Shown here one piece after another: positions 58,164-64,000 of a stretch of 64,000 bases of DNA. Below the pieces are notes generated by a model. It was not told where the DNA came from. It worked only from the letters and a program-made list of their open reading frames with translations, and made no database searches. The stretch is from Flavobacteriaceae bacterium UBA3611 (GTDB taxonomy: Bacteria > Bacteroidota > Bacteroidia > Flavobacteriales > Flavobacteriaceae), in NCBI GenBank assembly GCA_002375495.1, contig DFLU01000009.1, positions 94,579 to 158,578 on the forward strand, written 5' to 3'. The first letter of the stretch is position 1. Each line of letters opens with the position of its first letter. The position numbers and the translations under genes are program-made.

Positions 58164-58805
58164 ATGAAGGATACGTTTATCCATAAGGGACTTCGGAAAA
58201 AATTGGTGGCAACGCTCCAAAAGAAAGGTATTGCCAATCGTGAAGTTTTAGCGGCAATCAATACCATCCCGCGACATCTTTTTATGGATTCTGGGTTTTT
58301 AGACCATGCCTATGTAGATAAGGCGTTCCCCATTGCGGCAGATCAAACCATTTCACAGCCCTATACCGTTGCCAGGCAAACAGAATTGCTAGAAGTTGTT
58401 CGCGGCGATAGGGTGCTTGAAATAGGCACAGGTAGTGGTTACCAAACTGCTGTGTTGTTGGAGATGGGTGTGACCGTGTATTCTATTGAAAGGCAGAACG
58501 AACTTTTTAAAAAAACAAAGCGGTTTTTACCTCAATTGGGCTACCGACCAAAAAAGTTGATTTTTGGTGATGGCTACAAAGGGTTTCCAGAAGCGGCACC
58601 ATATCACGGAATTATTGTTACTGCAGGCGCTCCTTTTGTGCCAAAGCCTCTTCTTTCGCAACTAAAAGTTGGAGGTAAGTTGGTGATACCCGTAGGGGAG
58701 AACGTACAAATTATGACCGTTTTTACACGAACATCGCCCACTAATTTTGAAAAAGAAGAATTTGGCGAATTTCGGTTTGTCCCGCTTTTGGAGGATAAAA
58801 ACTAG
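58164..58805 (+). CDS. pcm: Protein-L-isoaspartate O-methyltransferase
   Basis: Repairs isoaspartyl damage in ageing proteins by SAM-dependent methylation. The start is placed at the ATG MKDTFIHKGL (58164), giving 213 residues, a normal length for bacterial Pcm; the frame upstream begins only with TTG. Seen: DQTISQPYTVARQTELL (family signature), SAM motif I VLEIGTGSGYQT (about 84-95), FGDGYKGFPEAAPYHGIIVTAGA and VPKPLLSQLKVGGKLVIPVG. Its stop codon TAG lies in CTAG (58802-58805), which also holds the stop of the opposite gene. Confidence 0.95.
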   Translation: MKDTFIHKGLRKKLVATLQKKGIANREVLAAINTIPRHLFMDSGFLDHAYVDKAFPIAADQTISQPYTVARQTELLEVVRGDRVLEIGTGSGYQTAVLLEMGVTVYSIERQNELFKKTKRFLPQLGYRPKKLIFGDGYKGFPEAAPYHGIIVTAGAPFVPKPLLSQLKVGGKLVIPVGENVQIMTVFTRTSPTNFEKEEFGEFRFVPLLEDKN

Positions 58806-61279
58806 TCGATAAAATTCAAAAATTTCAACCCAAAAATAAACGCGCCATCGCTACCGCCGTTGTAATACGATTTTACATAATCAAGTCGTAAAAAGCGAAA
58901 TTTTCCGAAGCCAAGATTGTCGATACCCACAGAAAATTCAGAATAGGGTTTGTTTCCGTTTATGCTTAAGAAGTGCGCGCCGGCCACTAAATTAAAATTC
59001 AATTGGTTAACGCCTGGAATCTTTCCTAAGATCCATCCTTTAAAATCGTGCTCAAAATGTCCCTCAAAATAGCTTTGGTTGGTGCTTAAATCGTAGTAAG
59101 GCAGTAGGTTGAAGACATTGGTGTAGTTTCCAGAAGTACCAATTCTGGTTTGGTTTCCGTTGAAATGCTGGTAGTCTACAAAACTTATATCGTCACCGTT
59201 TAAAAAGGTTCCACCTTTTAAATTATACACAAACTCCCCTTTGTTTCCGGTATTGACCCGCTGGTATAAGCGTGCGCTAACTTGGCTAAAATCATAGCCA
59301 TCGATAGAACTTCCCAGACCATTTTCAAAAGTAAGGGAAAGGAACGGGTATTTTTCGTTGCCTAGGTTGTATTTCCCGTCGGGATAGGTCATGTATTTTT
59401 GACCAAACGTAATATTGGCGGTAACACTGCTCTTAAAAATACTGTGCTCTAAAATACCAGCATTGGTAAAGTCTGTCGGGTCTAGCGGATTATTAGATGT
59501 GTACGAAACATCATCGTTGGGGATGGTCACATAATCGGTGTTGTTAAAAAGTGGTTTCCGTTCTTGATAACTAAAGTTGGTAGCAATGCGCAAGCCATTA
59601 AATAATTCTTGCCCGTACGTTCCGCCCACATAGGTAAGGTCGAATACTTTCATGTAGTTGCGTTCAAAAAACAAGGTAGAAACTGTATTCACCAAAGGTG
59701 AAATAGGTTGCGCACCGTTAAATTGTTGCACCCTGCTGCCTGCATAGACGCCTAGTCGCAGTCTGTTGGTGCGGTTAAAGTTTTTGGTCATGCTCCCAGA
59801 GAATCGAAGTCTGTCTTCTGCAATACCATAAGTGGCATTCACATTTGCCGAGAACCAATTGGTCTGGTTTTCATCTTTCCAGCTGAAATAGGACAAACCA
59901 ACGCCACCATTCCAACCTTGTACGGTATTAAAGGAAACATCTGGGATAGGTCCGTTGTAGCTGAAACGCCATTTGTCATAGCTATTTCGGTATGAATAAC
60001 CCAGAATGGGGTCGAGTATCTTGAAACGGTTGCTCACGCCATCTATCGAATCTAGATAGGTTTCAGATTTGCGGAGTGTTTGGATACTATCTTTTTTGAT
60101 GTAATCGTTCAGCTCTTCGTCAGTAAGCGGAACAGGGCGTGTGCCTTTCCAGAACAGGCTGTCTTTTTTATTGGCTTCCTCTTCAAATGTAAGAACTTCG
60201 TTGGTGAACGCTCTTTTTTCGAAGTTAGGATTAAAATCGTAATTGCTGTACACGGCAATAAATCGGCCGTCGCCTTTAAATCCTAAAAAATCAAATCCAA
60301 AATCGATGGTCTGTGAAAGTTTCACCCAGAAATCATTTGTGGGGTCGTATTTAAAATTCTGCTTAAACAAAAGCTGGGTCACCATGGGAACTTGTATGGC
60401 TTGGCCCGTGGTGGTAAGTTCAACTCCGTACAGTTGCCAATCGTCTTCTACAATGTAGATAAAACCTTCCCAAACACGGTCTTTAGGGCGTTTCGGGCTC
60501 ACCTGTATTTTATTGATAAGCTTTGTGCCTTCATAAAAGATACCATCAAGCTTGTAATTGTAATACGATAAAGCGCTAGCTGCTATGGGCGAAACGATAG
60601 CAGCGTTGATGTTGGTGGTGTTTTCATAAAATGAAAAGTTAGCATCCCTAGCACTGTTAAAACTGAAGCCGTTATCGTTACCGCTAACCTTACTAGCGAT
60701 TATTTTTTCTTTGAAATCGTCTGGTTTCTGAAAGGCAATTTCGCTAATGGTTTCTGAAAGATAAATAATACCCGTACGGGTAGAATCTAACTGCCCGTCT
60801 AGATCACCTACTTCTTGTCCGAGAATTTTCTCTGGTAAGTCTTCCACACGCCAGAGTCCACGCGAGTAAAAATCTGCTTTGTATTCTGAAATTTTATCAA
60901 GATTGATTTTTCGTCTGGCAATGGTCTCCCGAATAATTCGATAGGCAGGATCTTCTGATGCATTGATAACTACGGCATCTAAGCTAACCGATTCTTCTTC
61001 TAGGGTGACGTTTAAGATATGGGGCAGCGATGAAACGGTAACTTTTTTATTGACCGTTGTAAATCCTAAATACTGAAAAACCAATTCATAGGTACCCTTT
61101 TCAGTGATGTTGAGCTCGTAGTTTCCGTCGTCGTTAGAGGTAGTTCCCGTATAATTATCCTGCAGATAGATGTTTACGAAGGCGAGTGGTTCGCCTTTGG
61201 TGTCTGTAACTTTACCTACAATTTGGGCTTGGGTTAATGCGGAACAAAGGAAGAAAGAAAAGAGTAGTATTCTGATCAT
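58802..61279 (-). CDS. Outer-membrane DUF5686 protein with carboxypeptidase-regulatory-like N-domain
   Basis: A 825-residue protein. Signal peptide ends LTQAQ-I (about 18). Residues about 20-105 are a CarboxypepD_reg-like domain (IVGKVTDTKGEPLAFVNIYLQDNYTGTTSNDDGNYELNI). The rest is DUF5686, ending in about 350 residues of alternating beta-strands with aromatic belts (typical outer-membrane barrel) and final text GGSDGAFIFGLKFLNFID. Despite the shared N-domain there is no TonB plug, so it is not a classical receptor; function unknown. It overlaps pcm tail to tail by four bases. Confidence 0.87.
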   Translation of the reverse strand: MIRILLFSFFLCSALTQAQIVGKVTDTKGEPLAFVNIYLQDNYTGTTSNDDGNYELNITEKGTYELVFQYLGFTTVNKKVTVSSLPHILNVTLEEESVSLDAVVINASEDPAYRIIRETIARRKINLDKISEYKADFYSRGLWRVEDLPEKILGQEVGDLDGQLDSTRTGIIYLSETISEIAFQKPDDFKEKIIASKVSGNDNGFSFNSARDANFSFYENTTNINAAIVSPIAASALSYYNYKLDGIFYEGTKLINKIQVSPKRPKDRVWEGFIYIVEDDWQLYGVELTTTGQAIQVPMVTQLLFKQNFKYDPTNDFWVKLSQTIDFGFDFLGFKGDGRFIAVYSNYDFNPNFEKRAFTNEVLTFEEEANKKDSLFWKGTRPVPLTDEELNDYIKKDSIQTLRKSETYLDSIDGVSNRFKILDPILGYSYRNSYDKWRFSYNGPIPDVSFNTVQGWNGGVGLSYFSWKDENQTNWFSANVNATYGIAEDRLRFSGSMTKNFNRTNRLRLGVYAGSRVQQFNGAQPISPLVNTVSTLFFERNYMKVFDLTYVGGTYGQELFNGLRIATNFSYQERKPLFNNTDYVTIPNDDVSYTSNNPLDPTDFTNAGILEHSIFKSSVTANITFGQKYMTYPDGKYNLGNEKYPFLSLTFENGLGSSIDGYDFSQVSARLYQRVNTGNKGEFVYNLKGGTFLNGDDISFVDYQHFNGNQTRIGTSGNYTNVFNLLPYYDLSTNQSYFEGHFEHDFKGWILGKIPGVNQLNFNLVAGAHFLSINGNKPYSEFSVGIDNLGFGKFRFLRLDYVKSYYNGGSDGAFIFGLKFLNFID

Positions 61280-61348
61280 TGTGTTGGTTTACATAGAAAG
61301 ACGACCGACGGTGCACATTTGTTTCCTTTCTAACATGATTTTAGGATT

Positions 61349-61816
61349 TTAATTGTTGAATGCTTTTTTTATTCTGCTCAGATTTCGTTTGTTATCGCGG
61401 TCTTTAATACTTTCACGTTTGTCAAATTGCTTTTTACCACGCGCCAGGCTAATCTTCATTTTCGCCAAGCCTCTATCGTTTGTAAATAGCACCAACGGCA
61501 CGATGGTAAGTCCGCTATTTTTAACCTCTTTCTCTAATTTTTTAAGTTCACTCCGATTAAGAAGTAGTTTGCGTTCGCTTTTCGGGTTGTGGTTAAAGTG
61601 GGTGGCATGCGAATATTCCTGAACGGTCATGTTGATAACAAAGAGTTCGCCTTTGTCATTAAATTCACAAAAGCTCTCTGCTATGGAGGCTTTGCCTTCA
61701 CGAATCGCTTTTATTTCGGTTCCTGCCAAGACAATCCCAGCTGTGTAGGTGTCTAACAGTTCGTATTCGAATTTCGCTTTCTTATTTTTTATTTTGACGT
61801 TTTTCTGTAATGCCAT
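61349..61816 (-). CDS. smpB: SsrA (tmRNA)-binding protein
   Basis: Binds tmRNA and delivers it to stalled ribosomes for trans-translation. The start is placed at MALQKNVKIKNKKA (61816), giving 155 residues, the usual SmpB length; the longer open frame upstream is low-complexity intergenic sequence. OB-fold core with FEYELLDTYTAGIVLAGTEIKAIREGKASIAESFCEF and the basic C-terminus KKQFDKRESIKDRDNKRNLSRIKKAF that inserts in the mRNA channel. The tmRNA gene itself was not recognised in the window. Confidence 0.97.
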   Translation of the reverse strand: MALQKNVKIKNKKAKFEYELLDTYTAGIVLAGTEIKAIREGKASIAESFCEFNDKGELFVINMTVQEYSHATHFNHNPKSERKLLLNRSELKKLEKEVKNSGLTIVPLVLFTNDRGLAKMKISLARGKKQFDKRESIKDRDNKRNLSRIKKAFNN

Positions 61817-61999
61817 AGATAAACAAAGGTACAATTTTGGTTTAGCAATTCCGATGGAAAATAAAGATGATGGGGCGGGAAGTGGTGAGTTGTGGGTGTG
61901 AGAGTTTGAAAATGGAAGATGATAGTGAGCTTGTGCGTTTAGAACCCGAACACATTTCGTTTCTTCGGAGGCAGGCAACGATTAACAGTGAACTACCAA

Positions 62000-62965
62000 C
62001 TAGTTGTTGGGTCTTGAAATCCGGTCTAGCCGCACTGGCGAATAATCGGTACGCAATTCGTCTCCCACCATTACTTCTTCAAAATAGCATCGGGCACCCC
62101 CAGCGGTCATCATGTTAGGACCATCCTGAATGTGTAGGTGTAGGTGGGCTTCACTAGAATTTCCTGAGTTTCCGCAATTTCCAAGGTATTGGCCTTTAGT
62201 CACTACATCTCCTTCTTTTACGGCAAGGCTTCCTTTTTCGAGATGGGCATACACAATATATTCGCCATTTTTAGTACGCAGCATCACACTATTTCCTAAA
62301 GGTTGCGACGGATTCATAATGGTGGGTCTGTTGTCTTCAACGCCAGTTATTACTTGAGCTACTGTGGCGTCGCAAACTGCGTAGAGCGGTTGCCCGAAGG
62401 CGTAGTAGTCTTCGTTTCTAGTGCCACTACGTTCGTATGATCTGCCGTTTTTTCCGACAATAATGAAATCGAATGCCCCTTTTTGTACTCGGGTGGTCAC
62501 GTGGTAATTTTGCATTTTGGTAGTACCGCCCCAAAAGGTGAACCATTCGCCTTTAAACGGAAGTTGCAATTTAGTGGTATTGCGCTCAAATTTGGCAGGT
62601 GCATCATTTTCGACGGGTTTGAACAGCAACCCAGAAATTTTATCATCTCCGTCTACATAAATGCCAACCGATTGTTGTCCGTTGTGGAACGTAGCTAAGA
62701 AGTTATCCCTACCTTCATTTCCGTCTACAAATTCGAAACTGTTAAACTTTCCGAAGTTATTCTGAAAAGTAGAGAACAACTGATGTAACGTCGCTTCGGG
62801 TACTTTTTGCTGAAAAGAGTCGCTCAGCATGTCGTAAATGCCCTGATAGTTTTCTGAATTGTAAAGCCCTTGTAATTGTTGAAGAGCCTGTACATTTTTT
62901 TCAGACTGCGAAAAGGATATTGTGCCAACCAACAAAACGCAAGCGAAGAAGATTAATTTTGCCAT
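62000..62965 (-). CDS. M23-family metallopeptidase with N-terminal DUF3887-like domain
   Basis: A 321-residue protein. Signal peptide ends SFSQ-S (about 20). Residues about 25-115 form a DUF3887-like helical-sheet domain (LYNSENYQGIYDMLSDSFQQKVPE). Residues about 140-300 form an LytM/M23 fold: YAFGQPLYAVCDATV, YAHLEKGSLAVKEGDVV, GNCGNSGNSSEAHLHLHI, with the zinc-type His cluster at 274-278 and His241. It may cleave peptidoglycan cross-links or other glycine-rich substrates. The first ligand text is unusual, so activity needs care. It is divergent from the DUF6503 gene. Confidence 0.87.
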   Translation of the reverse strand: MAKLIFFACVLLVGTISFSQSEKNVQALQQLQGLYNSENYQGIYDMLSDSFQQKVPEATLHQLFSTFQNNFGKFNSFEFVDGNEGRDNFLATFHNGQQSVGIYVDGDDKISGLLFKPVENDAPAKFERNTTKLQLPFKGEWFTFWGGTTKMQNYHVTTRVQKGAFDFIIVGKNGRSYERSGTRNEDYYAFGQPLYAVCDATVAQVITGVEDNRPTIMNPSQPLGNSVMLRTKNGEYIVYAHLEKGSLAVKEGDVVTKGQYLGNCGNSGNSSEAHLHLHIQDGPNMMTAGGARCYFEEVMVGDELRTDYSPVRLDRISRPNN

Positions 62966-63034
62966 GATATAGTATTCTGAAAGGTTTACCCTTTATAAGT
63001 GACCTAATGGTTACATTTGTTACAAATATAACGT

Positions 63035-63778
63035 ATGAAAGTCTTTTACATTTTAGTGGGCGTTGCCCTTTTATTTAGTTGCAAAGAAGAACCCAAACTT
63101 ACTGCCCATGATATCGTGGAAAAAGCCATTGAGACAAGTTGTGGCGGTGTTTGCGATGAAGCCGAAATAGCCTTTGTTTTTAGGGATATTTCGTATAAAA
63201 GTTACCGTAAATCTGGCGTTTTTGAGATGGAACGCGTCATGGAGGATTCGATCGGCACGATTCGCGATGTATTGACCAACCAGAGCTTCCAGCGGTTTGT
63301 AAACGATTCGTTGGTTGCGTTACCAGATTCTATTGCGAGACGGTATGCCGCCAGTGTCAATTCAGTACATTATTTTGTGCAATTGCCCTACGGATTAAAA
63401 GATCCGGCAGTAGAGAAGGAGTTGTTGGGAGAGAGTACGGTTAAGGGAAAAGACTATTACGAAATTGGTGTTACGTTTCAGCAAGAAGGTGGTGGAGACG
63501 ATTATGAAGATGAATATGTGTATTGGATTAATAAAGAAAACTTCCAGTTAGATTATTTTGCCTATAACTACAGAACGAATGGTGGTGGGGTGCGATTTCG
63601 CGAAGCCTATAACAAGCGTGTGGTAAAAGGCGTTCGTTTTGCAGATTACAACAATTACAAGTACAATGACATCACGTTTCCGCTTATAAGACTAGATTCG
63701 TTGTATGAAAACGGACAACTTGAATTGCTCTCAAAAATTGAAACAGAACAGGTGGAGGTGACACTTTTGGGTAATTAG
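63035..63778 (+). CDS. DUF6503 family lipoprotein
   Basis: A 247-residue lipoprotein (signal ends LLFSC, Cys16). The body matches DUF6503, an outer-envelope beta-rich protein of Bacteroidota resembling lipid carriers of the LolA/LolB class: VFRDISYKSYRKSGVFEMERVMEDSIGTIRDVL and YWINKENFQLDYFAYNYRTNGGGVRFREAYNKRVV. Two Cys (SCGGVC) near the N-terminus may form a disulfide. Function unknown. TACATTTG (63012-63019) is a candidate -7 box. After its stop only repetitive non-coding sequence is left in the window. Confidence 0.82.
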   Translation: MKVFYILVGVALLFSCKEEPKLTAHDIVEKAIETSCGGVCDEAEIAFVFRDISYKSYRKSGVFEMERVMEDSIGTIRDVLTNQSFQRFVNDSLVALPDSIARRYAASVNSVHYFVQLPYGLKDPAVEKELLGESTVKGKDYYEIGVTFQQEGGGDDYEDEYVYWINKENFQLDYFAYNYRTNGGGVRFREAYNKRVVKGVRFADYNNYKYNDITFPLIRLDSLYENGQLELLSKIETEQVEVTLLGN

Positions 63779-63792
63779 CAGTTGTGGGTTAT

Positions 63793-63844
63793 GCACTTCG
63801 ACGGCACTTCGACTGCGCTCAGTGTGACAGCTCAGTGTGACAAG
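63793..63844 (+). repeat. Dispersed 37-bp intergenic repeat, copy 2, with internal duplications
   Basis: The 37 bases at 63793-63829 match the minus-strand copy at 22729-22765 in 33 positions. Within this copy GCACTTCGAC occurs twice (63793, 63804) and GCTCAGTGTGACA is duplicated in tandem (63817-63829, 63830-63842). Confidence 0.85.
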
Positions 63845-63871
63845 TTATGAGTTGGGGTTATGATGAAAGAT

Positions 63872-63906
63872 AAAAACTAAAGACCAAAAACCAAAAACTA
63901 AAGACT
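63872..63906 (+). repeat. Degenerate heptamer array, five units
   Basis: Five consecutive 7-base units: AAAAACT, AAAGACC, AAAAACC, AAAAACT, AAAGACT (63872-63906). It is non-coding and lies between the dispersed repeat and the second array. Confidence 0.75.
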
Positions 63907-63930
63907 CCATAGGATAAGCCATCCCTTTCC

Positions 63931-64000
63931 AACTTCCAACTTCCAGCATCCAGCATCCAGCATCCAGCATCCAGCACCCAGCATCCAGCATCCAGCACCC
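63931..64000 (+). repeat. Heptamer tandem array reaching the window edge
   Basis: Ten units of seven bases: two AACTTCC, then AGCATCC and AGCACCC variants, filling 63931-64000 and continuing beyond the window. The true length is not visible. Confidence 0.9.

Noticed and set aside
61860..61935. Possible third degenerate heptamer array in the smpB-M23 intergenic region
   Set aside because: The G/T/A-rich stretch hints at a 7-base period but the units differ too much to call by eye.
61817..61978. N-terminal extension of smpB by 54 residues
   Set aside because: The extra residues (His/Ser/Pro-rich) are translation of low-complexity intergenic DNA; SmpB proteins begin at MALQKN-like sequence.
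61867..62118. Plus-strand open frame of 83 residues near smpB
   Set aside because: It overlaps the 3' end of the M23 peptidase gene on the other strand and its first part is low-complexity intergenic sequence; composition does not look coding.

Overview
The window is chromosomal DNA from a member of the Flavobacteriaceae (phylum Bacteroidota), but the sequence alone does not fix the genus. Evidence: base composition is moderately AT-rich, and promoters look like TAnnTTTG (-7) with TTG/TTTG about 20 bases upstream rather than the usual bacterial boxes. There is a type IX secretion (T9SS) type B C-terminal domain, SusC/FecA-like TonB-dependent receptor architecture, and many short-signal lipoproteins. 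Several families are almost confined to this group (DUF1573, DUF5686, DUF3276/PUR, DUF4856, a NusB of about 310 residues). No tRNA, rRNA, CRISPR array, transposase, prophage or integrase was recognised. Coding density is high, and after start correction no gene-free stretch exceeds about 265 bases.

Layout. 1-9.8 kb: end of an aminoacyl-histidine dipeptidase, sucC (without sucD), a small secreted protein, TerB-like and DUF2254 proteins, a small heat-shock protein, rluF, a GH3-family protein, an HExxH peptidase-like protein and uvrB. 9.9-18 kb (mostly minus): a modular T9SS cargo protein with a downstream TPR membrane protein, an ABC-2 exporter pair, a nucleoid-associated protein, a PRiA4-ORF3-like protein and lysA. 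18-25.3 kb: a cyclophilin-FKBP fusion, a YfiT/DinB protein, DUF2945, a TsaC/Sua5-like protein, an OmpA lipoprotein, a glycosyltransferase and an M14 peptidase. 25.4-34.9 kb: PUR protein, ABC exporter, leucine dehydrogenase, nusB-DUF1573-yajC, pepT, pyrD, a LysE exporter and HMG-CoA lyase.

34.9-43.9 kb: a lipoprotein 5'-nucleotidase, a haem-binding-domain protein, and then a compact DUF4856 - imelysin - HTTM - TonB-receptor unit. Three copies of a 9-5-9 inverted repeat ending in TCTAAATAA sit at the two promoters of this region. I read this as an iron-responsive (Fur-type) uptake locus; it is the most interesting system in the window. 44-51.8 kb: guaB with a possibly structured leader, an SRPBCC protein coupled to a 78-residue unknown, three consecutive parvulin/SurA-like foldases, a MoxR ATPase and a GldL-like mini membrane protein. 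52-63.8 kb: aconitase, a C1q-like secreted protein, a TlpA-type thioredoxin, YdeI, an M1 aminopeptidase, pcm, a DUF5686 outer-membrane protein, smpB, an M23 peptidase and a DUF6503 lipoprotein. The last about 210 bases are non-coding and full of repeats (a 37-bp dispersed repeat and two heptamer arrays).

Most of the window is housekeeping and envelope biology. Regulatory structure that gene calls do not explain: the putative iron boxes, a sigma-54-like heat-shock promoter with two upstream direct repeats, the guaB and nusB leader hairpins, a hairpin inside the iron operon, a strong palindrome upstream of the M14 peptidase, and the 37-bp repeat pair.
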